Source: Pyrenophora tritici-repentis
Lineage: Eukaryota > Ascomycota > Dothideomycetes > Pleosporales > Pleosporaceae
Direction of reading: 5' to 3'
Assembly (NCBI RefSeq): GCF_003171515.1
Contig: NC_089399.1
Span: 4,241,994 to 4,305,993 of the forward strand
Length of the DNA: 64,000 nt
Shown here one piece after another: positions 1-9,673 of the stretch (positions are counted from its first letter, which is position 1; each line of letters opens with the position of its first letter). The translations under genes were made by a program, and so were the position numbers. The notes beneath the pieces were generated by a model that saw nothing but the letters and a program-made list of their open reading frames with translations, was not told where the DNA came from and searched no databases.

Positions 1-563
1 CTGAAGAATGTGCCTACTCCTGGTGTGTTTAGGAGCTCTAGATCTTGTTCTTCAATCCAGTCAATAAATGGCTGTGCTCCTTGGCTCGTCGTTGGGCATA
101 GCGGGTCCCACAATGGATGGTGCTCGTTGCTATCTAGTACTAAAATAGAACTTGGCGGAAGCTTAGTGTTAAGTATAGCTCTGGGCAGTGTTTTTTCCCC
201 TTCGGCGTTTGTTTGGTTGTATACGTTAAATAGGTTAAATTGGAAATTAGAACCTTTTATTGTAATAGCCATTGCGTCTGGGTCTATTTTGAAGTCGTTT
301 TGGGTGAATGTCTCTGCTTCTAGTGTTCTAGATATATAAAATAGAACCCTAGGGCGGACGGGTAGGTTTGTTACTGGTAAGATCTGGATAAACGCAGTGT
401 GATTTATGGATCTTGCTGTTGCGTAGTTGTCGTTGGTAGTTAGCCATGGCTCTTGAATTGCAATTATATCAGCTTTAAGTTCAACTGCAAGTTGCAGTGT
501 AGACTCAGTCGCTGTAATGCTCTTGTTGAGATTGACTTGGAGGATCCTAATGTTGTTCAACAT
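1..563 (-). CDS. LINE ORF2 N-terminus (endonuclease), partial, copy A
   Basis: Starts at the ATG that overlaps the ORF1 stop (TAATG) and runs off the window. The visible ~187 residues are the start of an exonuclease-endonuclease-phosphatase domain with the IQEPW motif that supplies a catalytic glutamate. The same segment in copy B continues into reverse transcriptase and RNase H. The protein nicks target DNA and copies the element RNA. Confidence 0.85.
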   Translation of the reverse strand, partial: MLNNIRILQVNLNKSITATESTLQLAVELKADIIAIQEPWLTTNDNYATARSINHTAFIQILPVTNLPVRPRVLFYISRTLEAETFTQNDFKIDPDAMAITIKGSNFQFNLFNVYNQTNAEGEKTLPRAILNTKLPPSSILVLDSNEHHPLWDPLCPTTSQGAQPFIDWIEEQDLELLNTPGVGTFF

Positions 564-2014
564 TAAAATCCTGCGGGGATGCTCTTTGTTACTGCTTGGT
601 AGAGTTCGCACTCTTTGCTGTTTGCAAAGTGGGGCTCTTTGCAGTTACTACAGTGGGGGAGTGTATGGTTGCAGGGTTTTCCTTTTGTATTACACACTGA
701 GCATTTGTGTGTTGTAGTTGCATGTTCTTCTCCGCACAAATTGCATGCTGGTTGGTTTCGGCATCTAGTGGCTGGGTGGCCAAATTGTTGGCAGTTTAGG
801 CATTGGGTAGATGCTGCTATAGGCTTAAACTTTTCGGTGAAGAGAGTTTGTCCAAGGATTGTAATTCTACCACCAAGTCTGGCTGCGTCTTCGGCTGTTT
901 TGAATGCTATTACAATAGAGCTGTTCTTCTTGTTTTGCCATTCTCTTGATATCCAGTATGGGTTGCCAGTAATTTGTAGTCCGTTGTTGTATGCTGGGAT
1001 TTCTGTGTGGAGTATCTCTAGTGTCTCTGCTCCCTCCCATTCTGTTGGCACATTATGTACTACTACTTTCGTCCATGATTCTAGTAGTTGTACATTCTTT
1101 AGCTCAAACTTTTGATGCCATATATGCTTGTGTTGGACTAGGTATTCTCCTGAGTAGGTTGGAGTGGTTGTTAGAATAATATTGTTCTTTCTACTTGTTG
1201 TTACTTCCTTCACTACTGGGTCTTTGATGCCGCCCTTTGTGAACTCTTCGTTGATTAGGTCTCTAATCTGGAGTGGTGTGTGAGACGTAGGCTGGGTAAG
1301 CGTAAGGACTGCTTGGTAGTAGCTTGCTGGCTTTTTGTTTGTCTTCTTTTTTGTAGACACTGTAGTCCATGTGTTTCCGTTGTTCTGGGCGGCTACGCTA
1401 GCGTATGATGTCTTGTTTTGTTGGGTGTTTTGGGTGTTTTGGGTGTTTTGGATGTTCTGGGTGTTCTGGTTGTTTGGTTTTTCTTGGTTGTTTGGGTTTT
1501 GTGGTCCAGTTGCGGCATTAACAGCTTTCTTTAGTGTCTTTGTAGCTTGTTGGGAGGCGCTTGTAAGCGTTGCAGTCTGGTACGCAAGCTGTGCTGTAAA
1601 CTTCTCAGTCATTTGCTGCGTAACCCTGCCTAGTTCCGTAAAGTCTCTAAAGACGTCCAGTAGTTGTAGTAGTTTGTTTTGGGATAGATGGGATTCGGCC
1701 ATAGTAGATGCTTGTAGAATTAGGTCCCTTGCCCAGAAGATTGCTTGGGTTGAGTCCTTTGCTCTTGGTTTCTTTTCTTGGCTGTTCTGGAATGGGTTTC
1801 TCTCTCTTGTAGTTATCTCTGGGGAGAATGCCGCTGGTCTTTTATTTAGTGGTGGCTGAATAATTAACCTTGGTGTTTCTTGGGTGGTCTGCTCGATGGG
1901 TGTTGTTGGGTTGTCTTGGTGCCTTTCGTCGGTCTCCATTTCGTCGTCCAGTGTGCTTGAGGTCCGGAGGTCTTCTGGTAGCTGGACTACGATAGTGTCG
2001 CTATCTGGGGCCAT
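563..2014 (-). CDS. LINE ORF1 (gag-like RNA-binding protein), copy A
   Basis: About 483 aa from an ATG at 2014 in a good AAAATGG context; the frame stays open upstream but without an ATG. The product is expected to coat element RNA. It has an acidic, glutamine/asparagine-rich N-terminal half with an NTQN-type repeat near residues 190-205. The C-terminus carries zinc knuckles: a CLNCQQFGHPATRC box, then CNLCGEEHATTTHKC and further Cys pairs. Its stop codon overlaps the ORF2 start as TAATG. The protein is identical to that of copy B. Confidence 0.9.
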   Translation of the reverse strand: MAPDSDTIVVQLPEDLRTSSTLDDEMETDERHQDNPTTPIEQTTQETPRLIIQPPLNKRPAAFSPEITTRERNPFQNSQEKKPRAKDSTQAIFWARDLILQASTMAESHLSQNKLLQLLDVFRDFTELGRVTQQMTEKFTAQLAYQTATLTSASQQATKTLKKAVNAATGPQNPNNQEKPNNQNTQNIQNTQNTQNTQQNKTSYASVAAQNNGNTWTTVSTKKKTNKKPASYYQAVLTLTQPTSHTPLQIRDLINEEFTKGGIKDPVVKEVTTSRKNNIILTTTPTYSGEYLVQHKHIWHQKFELKNVQLLESWTKVVVHNVPTEWEGAETLEILHTEIPAYNNGLQITGNPYWISREWQNKKNSSIVIAFKTAEDAARLGGRITILGQTLFTEKFKPIAASTQCLNCQQFGHPATRCRNQPACNLCGEEHATTTHKCSVCNTKGKPCNHTLPHCSNCKEPHFANSKECELYQAVTKSIPAGF

Positions 2015-2232
2015 TTTAGCCTCTCTGTTGTCTTGTTGTTGTTGTTTCTTGGCTTGGTCTGTGCGTTTGCTTCTGAAAGTTCGGACGCGTCGCGTTTGGG
2101 GTACTAGACTCCTTGTATCTCCACAACCACGCGGCTGCACGGCTTGGGAGTAGTCGGAATCTATTTCTTTCGATGGATATAGTTGGTTTTTGATGGAGTT
2201 TCACGTGTTCGGAAAAACTCGAAGTTGTGTGG

Positions 2233-2606
2233 TCTGTGTTAAGGTGTCGGTTGTGTATATAATCGCTCTATGTAGCTCTCTCAATACAACAACTATCTTC
2301 CTCTCTTCTGCCCTGTCCTAAATCCGACAAAAACGATGATAATTGGGGTGCAACGTGTGTATTGTTGTGTGTGTTGCAGTCTTGCGAGGGATGAGGCGGT
2401 AGTCTGGCTTGTCCTAGTCCTTCTTGGGACTAGGGGGTCTATGGAACGTGCTATCTTCAACTCCGCTCCCTTCTACCAAATACTACCTCATATCTGACAC
2501 CAAGCCTTACTGTGATCCGATTGGCTCTCACAGATGCCGGGTCGCGCTAGTCTAACCTAGCGTCTGTACGCTCTCATCTTCAACAGTGCTATTATCTAAC
2601 AACATC
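2233..2606. other. Unassigned spacer between LINE copy A and Copia-1
   Basis: No supportable gene. It is GT-rich near 2340-2380. A CTGACA-type ending near 2490 resembles the LTR ends in this window but could not be paired with a second copy. Confidence 0.4.
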
Positions 2607-2795
2607 TGTCAGATTTTTATGGATGGGATCAAGTGTGTATTCTCTGTGTCTGTCTACGGCTCTGTCTGTGGGAGGTGGCCTCGCCTCGGGCTTGGCAGTG
2701 CTAAGTCCCGGCGCTAGCCCTGGTTTGGGGGTCTCATGTCCTTCCCCAACCACCATCGGCTCGATCATGGAGCAAAACCTCGCCTCAATCTGACA
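2607..2795 (-). repeat. Copia-1 3' LTR
   Basis: 189 bp, begins TGTCAG and ends CTGACA. It matches 11180-11368 without visible differences, indicating recent insertion. Confidence 0.92.
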
Positions 2796-2861
2796 CACCC
2801 CCTCAGCTCGGCGCTCCTCGGCAGCCTGAGGTGGAGTGGTCTTTGCGACATTCATACCGGA

Positions 2862-5217
2862 CTATATAACAAGACTTTCCATCTTCTCCAGAATTTCCTC
2901 TGGATCTGCTTCCTCTACGTCTCGTTCCTTCACTTCAACCAGTCCGACCTGCGTCAAGAACTGGGGCCAGTTGTTGGCAGGCAGGGTCTTCGTGAAACCA
3001 TCGGCGAGCATTTCGCCAGACGGTACATACACGACTCTGATAGACTTTCGCTTTGCCTCTTGCCTCAGCCAGTGATTGTGGATGTCCACGTGACGGAGTT
3101 TCGTCGTCAGCTGAGAGATCTCCTCGTTGATCAGCCGGATCGTCTGCGTATTATCGCACTGTATCGTAATTGTCTTCTCCGTCAACTCTACCCGAAGCTC
3201 CTCTAGCAGCATCCGCACAAACATGGACTCCTTAGCCACTTGCGATAGCGCGAGGAGTTCTGCTTCGGTCGTAGATGTCGTGATGGTATCTTGTTTGTTC
3301 GCCCTCCATGCGATCAGTCCTCCAAATAGCTTGATAACGTACCCTTGGGAGCTCTTGCGATCCGCGGTGTTGTCCGCAAAGGATGCATCGCTAGCTACTA
3401 CCAATTGGTCGTCTCCTCCGAATGATAAGGATAGAAGCTTGGTTGACTCCAGGTACAACAGCACTCGGTCAGCGGCTTCTTGATGTAGTGGACCAGGGTT
3501 TGTGAGGAACCGGGCGAGTCGTGATACTGGGAATGCGACATCGGGTCGGGTGTTGACGGCGGCGAAGAGTAACGATCCAATCTTGCGTTGATACAAGTTA
3601 ATCTCTCCAGGAGTCGCCAAACCCTCACGTGCAACTAGTTCGACTCTAGCCATTGGTGTGTTGTGTCGTTGGTCCTTGTTCGTTGCCAGCCGTGCAATCT
3701 TCTCAACATAAGCTTTCTGTGACAGCCAGATCTTTCGCTTCTCTCGGTCCCGTATAACTTCTACTCCTAAAAACCACTGCAAATCCTTTCCTCCGGTCAG
3801 GTTGTATCGCTGTTTCAGTTCCTCTTCCACTTTCCGAGCTACTTCCGCGTGCCGTTTCGAAGAGGCAAGGATAATGTCATCAACATAAAAGAAGATGAAC
3901 ACTCCGTCTCGGATCATGCAGCAAGGTTCGTGGGGAACTGGCGAGAACCCGATTTCTAGAAGGAAGGCAGTGAAGTGTCTTTGCCAGAGCAATGGCGAGA
4001 TCCGTAGGCCGTACAGCGCTTTGTTTAGTTGCAGTATTGTTCCCTGCTTCCTGTATCCTGGGGGCATCCGCATGTACACTGTTCGATCAATATCTGCGTT
4101 GACGAAGGCGTTCGATACGTCGTATTGCTTCAGCTCTAGGTCAAACCGGGCCGCAATCGACACTAGCATCCGAAACGATCTTCCGGCCAGTGTAGCAGCG
4201 TAGGTTTCTTGTGCGGTGACATTTCGTTGCTGGTCTCCACGCACTACCAATCGCGCCTTACACTTCTGGAATCGATGGTGCTTGTCAAATTTGTAGGTGT
4301 ATACCCACATTGAGTCCAGTACCTGCTGGTCGGTCTTCCGAGCCGTCTTCGCCGGGACCTCTGACCAGGATCTGGTTTCCTTGTGGCTATGGAGATGTGT
4401 AATCTCAGCCTCTTTGAAAAAATAGAACAACTCGTGATCCTCTCGCAGGCCGTTCGCTTGGGGAGGCGGTGGCAGCTGGCTGCGATGAGGCTTCTTGCCG
4501 TTTCGCATCATACGCTCAAGCTTTGCCTTGTCCAGTCGCTCTCCTGCCAAGTTTTGAACGTTTCCTGCCTTGGTGCCTGCCATAAAGGCGGCTGCCCATG
4601 GCTCCTTCAACATCCTGTGTTCCGGATGGAGGATACCACTCGCGAGACCTTGTTTGCCGTAGCTAGTGTCAAGACCTTGTTTCCCGTAGGCAGTCTCTTC
4701 GGATTGTAGGCCGTAGCCTCCGGCATCGCATTGTTCGCGTGGAACGCCTGCGGATAGACCATGTTCGCGCTGTGCGCCAGTCTGTACACCATGTTCGCCG
4801 TAGCTAGTGTCAAGACCTTGTTTCCCGTAGGCAGTCTCTTCGGATTGTAGGCCGTAGCCTCCGGTATCATCGTCCCTGAAGGGGTGTTCCACATTAGTTA
4901 GCATTTGAGCAAGCAGTGCTGCCGGTGGGGGCGTATGTGGTGGCGTCGGATAAGGTACTACCTTCCTTCCCGCCTCATCATACTCGAGCCGCCCATTTTC
5001 CGGCGCTCTAGCAATGGTCTCATCTTCGTAGAAAGTTCCAAGTTCTTCCCGTGTGGGATTTGGTCCAGGGGGCAGTTCAATAGTTCGAATCCATGCTGCT
5101 ATCTCCTCTGTAGTGCTATGCATAAGATTGTCCATAACCTCTTTATGCTCTCCACTATATACGACTTCCTCGTCGAATACAACGTCGCGAGTGCTAATGA
5201 CCTTGCCTATAGATGGT
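2862..5217 (-). pseudogene. Copia-1 pol, C-terminal half (end of integrase region, RT, RNase H)
   Basis: Downstream half of a pol gene split by hAT-1. The reading frame resumes exactly at the hAT target duplication (IWV then PSIGKVISTRD). Reverse transcriptase motifs include the DVSNAFVNA aspartate and FFYVDDIILA. RNase H shows ASDASFADNTADRKSSQG, TTSTTEAELLAL and IQCDN, with LRHVDIHNHWLRQE near the C-terminus. The linker before RT (4640-4870) carries a duplicated module around GGYGLQSEETAYGKQG. No internal stop is seen, so the only break in this half is the hAT insertion. Confidence 0.92.
4640..4870 (-). repeat. Coding tandem duplication in the Copia-1 pol linker
   Basis: A ~65-bp segment encoding GLQSEETAYGKQGLDTSYG occurs at about 4660-4730 and again at about 4799-4865, separated by a related Gly/Gln/His-rich spacer. 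The corresponding linker in Copia-2 pol lacks it, so it is a local expansion in a disordered linker. Confidence 0.8.
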
Positions 5218-5225
5218 ACCCAAAT

Positions 5226-5401
5226 CAGAGTTGCTATCAGTCAGTTCAGTCAGTCCGGAGCTCTCTGGACTGACTGAACTGACGTCCTGAGGTCACTGAA
5301 CTGGACTGGACTGACTGCCAAGACTTTTCAATTAAACTAAAACTGACTGACTGAACTGACGTCGCCGCGGCCTGCGGACTGACTGGACTGACTGAACTGA
5401 G
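5226..5401. repeat. hAT-1 left TIR and subterminal repeats
   Basis: Dense CAGTCAGTTCAGTCAG and CTGACTGAACTGAC words in both orientations over ~175 bp. hAT elements generally carry clustered subterminal motifs bound by their transposase; that role is inferred here. Confidence 0.8.
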
Positions 5402-7903
5402 TTACCTGACGTCGAACTGAGATAAATGCTCCTGTACTTTTGAGATTTCTTCCTCTGATAGTGTGCGCGCTAGCCCAGAAGCTGAGGTAGTTGTTGGCTG
5501 TATACCAAGCCTCTTCCAGCTCTTCAAGCTCTGCAAAGCTGAAATAAGCTCTGGCTTCATATGGAGTCTCCGGGTGCCTAACATGTCGCCAAGCTCGCTG
5601 AAAGTCCGCTCACAGTCTGCCGCTGCTGCTGGTATTGTTAGGACGTCAATAGCGAACTTTGAGAGTATAGGGAACTGCCCAGCAACTGACTCCCAGTATA
5701 GAAGCGGATTAAGAGACAGCCAATCCTCCTCAGCTAACGCTGGTTGCCGCTTCCATATCTCATACTCATCCTCAGCAAGGCTTGCCTCTAACTGCCGTGT
5801 GCTTTGCTCAATTGACGACTGTAGAAAAGCTGATCGCGACGTTGAAATCCCTAGCCGGGGCTTCTTACGCGGCGGCGTTACAGTGTGAGCTGAAGTGGCT
5901 GCAGAGTCCTTCCGCCCCTGCCACATACGCAGGAATGCCCGGTGGTTATTGTCAAGCCAGCCGTCGCGATAGTGGACACCGTCACGGGCAGTGACATGGG
6001 TGTCAGGCACCTTCCAGAGCGCTGAGAGGTGGTGTTTGTAGTGCGGGTGTAGTATTGTAGCAGTGTAGTAGACAGGCGCGTTATCGAATTTTGCGTAGTA
6101 CTCAGCAAGCTTACAATGCGCAAGGTTAACGTTTGTAATAAGATGATCTTCAGGCGCATCTAGATCTTCGTAATTTACATCCTTAAGGCGGTCTTTGAGA
6201 GCCTCAAGCTGGTCAAGAAGCCACTCAAACGTTACTAGAACTTCCCATATAGCGCCGTGTCGGCCGTGTCGGCCGCGACCTTCAAGTAGCCGTGTAGCTT
6301 CGGCAAATGGCTCAAGGAGTCGAATGTATTCTGTTATTGTCGCCCAGTCCTTGCCGTTTAGACCCCCTTCGCGTATATATAACCGTGGCTGGGCAGCAGG
6401 GAGCTGCTCACGATTCTTCCGGCGTCGTGAGGTTGCTGTTGCAGCACTATGCTCCTCAAGTTTACACTCAATATAGCCATCGATAGGGCCGTGTAGCTCA
6501 GCTGCACGGACAAACGTGTTGAAATAGCTATTCCAGCGTGTCTTAACAGGCTTCACAAGCTGCCGGATGTGGGGTGTAACACCTAGAGACTCTGCCTCCT
6601 CGCACTGTAGGCGCTCTAGTAGTTGTCGAGTTTGAGGCGTACAGATAGACGCAATCACGTCAAAGAGGACGCCAACAGGACCGTATTTGCGCCACTCATC
6701 CATGTACTTCTCCTCTTCCTCAAGGTGTGCGGCTTCATTCTCGTACGCGCTACGGTCTTTGCCCCAAATTACTAATTGTGCGCTTAGGTTGAGTATATGG
6801 CAGCAGCACCGCAGCCGCCGCTCGCTTGCGATAAAGCCAAACTCCTCTGCTAAGGACTCAACTGCAGTATCATTGTTACTTGCGTTGTCAAGCACAAAGT
6901 ACCCAACCCTCGCGTTGTCAACGCCAAATAGCCGAAGTATTGTTGTTGCTGCAGCGGCAATATTATTGCCAGTGTGCGCCCCGTGTAGCTCAGGCAACCC
7001 AAGCAGGTGGTCAACTAGCTTGCCCTCGCTGTTAAGGTAATGTACGCAGAGGCCAGTAAAAGCATACTGCCCACCAGTTGAAGTCCAGTTGTCGAATGAC
7101 ACGTGTATAAGCGACCGGGCTTCGCGAAGGTAGTTGGCAACAGCTGGTATGTATGTATTGTACTCAGTAATAATATGATCGTGGAGCGTTTGGTGGCTAC
7201 GCCAAAGGAGAGCTTCGGCTAGCGGGCTCACGGCCGCAATCATGGCTCGAAACTGCGGCGTTTCTATTACGCGAAGGCTCTGGTTGTCCGCGACTACCCA
7301 GTCCTTCAGCGCGTCCTGAAATCGAGAGGTTGAAAAGCTTGCTGCCATCTCGTTTGCTACCTCTTGCGATACTTCTATCCCTTTAGACCTCATAATATGT
7401 ACTTGGGACTTTGCGAGCGCGCCCATAATATTGCCCTCCCGGCTAGCAATTGGTACAGGTCCGTTAGGTCCGTGTGAGTGTCCAGGCTTGTTGCTTGAGA
7501 GGTGTCGGCCGGCGTTTGTAGTGCTGTCAGCCTCGTAGCAAGCCTCCTGCTTCCGTCGTTGATGGCAGTACCGGCAAAGCCAGTAGTTTTTCTTGTACTT
7601 GCGGTGCCAGACGGCCCAGCCGTGGCGGTAGATCCAGCTTTTTGGCCCACCGCGACTATTACGCTCAACCTGGCGCCGCTCAAGATACGGCACACGCTTA
7701 AAATCAAGCCCGTCGTAATTGTCGTCGTCGTCGTCGTCGTCGCCGTCGTTGGGGAAGTCCGCCTGTACTGCCAAGGGCTCATCAGCCTGGGCCTCGCTCG
7801 CAGTATCGCCAACAGTAGGCGCGTTTGATAGCGATGGTAGAGGAGAATTGCGCTTGTCGCATTCTACAAGGCGGCGAAGGCCTGAATTAGAGGGAGTAGA
7901 CAT
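5402..7903 (-). CDS. hAT-family transposase (BED finger, RNase H-like core, dimerisation domain)
   Basis: 833 aa from the ATG at 7903 (MSTPSNSGL). An acidic stretch of consecutive Asp lies near residue 55. A BED-type zinc finger follows at roughly residues 95-145, with CRYCHQRRK and a downstream His pair (HLSSNKPGH). The hAT core includes HVSFDNWTSTGGQYAFTG and GYFVLDNASNNDTAV, carrying the expected catalytic Asp residues. The C-terminus has the hAT dimerisation motif (YWESVAGQFPILSKFAIDVL, then AAAADCERTFSELGDML). No stop or frameshift is visible. It cuts out and reinserts its own element and possibly related non-autonomous copies. Confidence 0.95.
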   Translation of the reverse strand: MSTPSNSGLRRLVECDKRNSPLPSLSNAPTVGDTASEAQADEPLAVQADFPNDGDDDDDDDNYDGLDFKRVPYLERRQVERNSRGGPKSWIYRHGWAVWHRKYKKNYWLCRYCHQRRKQEACYEADSTTNAGRHLSSNKPGHSHGPNGPVPIASREGNIMGALAKSQVHIMRSKGIEVSQEVANEMAASFSTSRFQDALKDWVVADNQSLRVIETPQFRAMIAAVSPLAEALLWRSHQTLHDHIITEYNTYIPAVANYLREARSLIHVSFDNWTSTGGQYAFTGLCVHYLNSEGKLVDHLLGLPELHGAHTGNNIAAAATTILRLFGVDNARVGYFVLDNASNNDTAVESLAEEFGFIASERRLRCCCHILNLSAQLVIWGKDRSAYENEAAHLEEEEKYMDEWRKYGPVGVLFDVIASICTPQTRQLLERLQCEEAESLGVTPHIRQLVKPVKTRWNSYFNTFVRAAELHGPIDGYIECKLEEHSAATATSRRRKNREQLPAAQPRLYIREGGLNGKDWATITEYIRLLEPFAEATRLLEGRGRHGRHGAIWEVLVTFEWLLDQLEALKDRLKDVNYEDLDAPEDHLITNVNLAHCKLAEYYAKFDNAPVYYTATILHPHYKHHLSALWKVPDTHVTARDGVHYRDGWLDNNHRAFLRMWQGRKDSAATSAHTVTPPRKKPRLGISTSRSAFLQSSIEQSTRQLEASLAEDEYEIWKRQPALAEEDWLSLNPLLYWESVAGQFPILSKFAIDVLTIPAAAADCERTFSELGDMLGTRRLHMKPELISALQSLKSWKRLGIQPTTTSASGLARTLSEEEISKVQEHLSQFDVR

Positions 7904-8119
7904 GAAGTACACCAAGAAGTATTATGGCAACAGTAGTCTAGCGTCGTGTGTATAGCAGACGCGACGCGAAAGGCTTACTAGGTGCGCACCGGGTAGCGCA
8001 TTTCCGCAAACTCTAATTAGCTTAAAGCTAGATGCTTTAACTTATATAGGATTAGTGTCTTTATATCTAGGACTAGCGCGGCTTCGAAGCCGCACTAAAT
8101 GTGGCTTTCACAACTCTAA

Positions 8120-8294
8120 AATACTGCTTTAAAAACAGCTAACGTCAGTCTAACGTCAGTCAGTTCAGTCAGTCTGGAGGCTTCTGAACTGACTGGACTG
8201 ACGTCCAGCTGCCTCAAGAACTGACTGACTGAACTGAGTCTTGGCAGTCAGTTCAGTCAGTTCGAACTGAGTTACCTGACTGATAGCAAGTCTG
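8120..8294. repeat. hAT-1 right TIR and subterminal repeats
   Basis: Clustered GTCAGTCAGTTCAGTCAG and inverted forms ending at the TIR CTGATAGCAAGTCTG. Composition mirrors the left subterminal region. Confidence 0.8.
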
Positions 8295-8302
8295 ACCCAA
8301 AT

Positions 8303-9616
8303 TCGGAATATGTTCGTCGAACGGTAACCAACTAAGTACCCTATCCAGGCTTTCGGGTCAAATCTCTGTAGACGTCCTTTTCCTCGCTTCGTGTCATCCG
8401 TCATCGCAAATGCCTTACAGCCGTACGCTCGTAAATGCGACAGGTTGGGCTTGCGTGGTGATGTAACAACTCCATTCTGGAAAGCGATTGCCGTGAAGAA
8501 CATCTCGTATGGAGATCTCCAGCGGTTCTGATATTTCGGCGTCCTGTTGTGTAGGTAGACGGCGGTCCGGGCGATTTCCGGCCATTGGTCCCACGGCAGA
8601 TGTGCATCGAGTCGCATTGCTCGACCCTTTTCTTTTACCACACCCCCTGAGCGTTCGGCTCCTCCGTTTTGCGCTTGCGTATCGGGGGCGGAAGGCTCGA
8701 GTACTATACCTCTTGTTCTGCACCATCTGGCGACCTCTGGCTTCACGGAAAATATCTCGTTGTCCGTCTCAATAACCTTTACCGTTATACCAAATTGATT
8801 CATCATAAAGGTGACGAACATCTTAAGGCTTTTAAGGATGACTCTTGCCGTTCGGTTGTCACTAAGATAGAAATCCCATATGTATCCCGTAACGCGGCAG
8901 TTAATAAGCATCTGACTCTTCTCCTTGGTCGTACTTTCTGCTTCGTAGTCGTGAAAGTCGATCGCAACTCGCTCTCCCGGACCTTCTAAAATAGTCCGGG
9001 GCGTCCGTCGTATCATTCGCTTCGACTTTGATATCCCACAGGCATCGCATTTCACTGTGGGGACCCCGACGATCTTCACCCCCTCAGATTGGTTCACTAG
9101 GTGTTCTAGGGCGTCGGATCCAGGGTGGCCAAGTCTCTTGTGCCAGACTATAGCCTCAGCTCGTTTTCGTACGGCTGTCCTGCGCGTTGGCTGCTGCGTT
9201 GAAAACGCTGCTCGCGCCTCAGCGTCATTGAGTTCCAGTATCCATTGTCCGTACTTCTCGTGTAGTACTGCCAGTTCGCTATCGTCGGACCGTCGGAGGA
9301 TTGTTGGGTCGGATTTGGTGTCCCACCAAAGACCTTGCCGGCGGAGTATCCGGAAGGAGACAAGACTGCAGTGTAGGTCAGGGCAGTAGGCGACGTTCTC
9401 GAGGTAGAGGAGACGGTGACCGTCTGCGCTATCTACTCTCAGAGTAACTGAACCGTATGCCTTAATCCACACCCTTGTATTGCCTGCCCAGAGGAAGTCT
9501 CCTGTCATAGGCGGTCGAATATTCGTGAATCGTCCGAGGTCGTTGCCGACGTGTATAGTGGTTCCGGAGTCCATTATGTAAGAGCGTTGAAGTGGGTACT
9601 TAGATTCCTTTGCCAT
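8303..9616 (-). pseudogene. Copia-1 pol, N-terminal half (protease, integrase)
   Basis: Begins with an aspartic protease (MDSGTTIH), then the pre-integrase zinc module (WHKRLGH and CDACGISK). The integrase core follows with VIETDNE and QNGGAERSGGVVKEKGRAMR, ending in the WIGYLVGYRSTNIFRIW segment. hAT-1 interrupts it immediately after IW. Upstream of the ATG at 9616 the frame is open back to the gag stop codon (UGA at 9671-9673), 19 codons away and in the same frame, which suggests translation by read-through rather than from this ATG. Confidence 0.92.
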
Positions 9617-9664
9617 AAATGATGAGGCACAGATTATAAGGTTGATCTGGCCTATGTTCCGGCC

Positions 9665-9673
9665 TTCTGGTCA
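9665..9673 (-). promoter_or_regulatory. Candidate gag-pol stop-codon read-through site (UGA CCA)
   Basis: gag ends ...EDTVE, then TGA CCA GAA in the pol frame, with no other stop before the protease. C immediately after UGA is a leaky context. The same arrangement occurs in Copia-2 with UGA CUA. Confidence 0.6.

Larger units (their letters stand above)
1..2232 (-). mobile_element. Tad-like LINE (non-LTR retrotransposon) copy A, cut by the window edge
   Basis: Reverse complement of the first ~2.2 kb of the complete LINE at 45318-51108; position x here corresponds to 47554 minus x there. ORF1 has the same translation in both copies. Similarity ends near 2232, at about the same point as the 5' end of copy B, so both copies probably begin at the true element start. 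The rest of ORF2 lies beyond base 1. Confidence 0.9.
5226..8294 (-). mobile_element. hAT-1: complete, apparently autonomous hAT DNA transposon
   Basis: 3069 bp inserted in Copia-1 pol with a perfect 8-bp target duplication ACCCAAAT (5218-5225 and 8295-8302). The terminal inverted repeats are CAGAGTTGCTATCAG and CAGACTTGCTATCAG, one mismatch in 15. Subterminal regions on both sides hold many short direct and inverted copies of GACTGACTGAACTGAC-like motifs. One intact transposase frame fills the centre. Excision would restore the Copia-1 pol frame. Confidence 0.95.
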
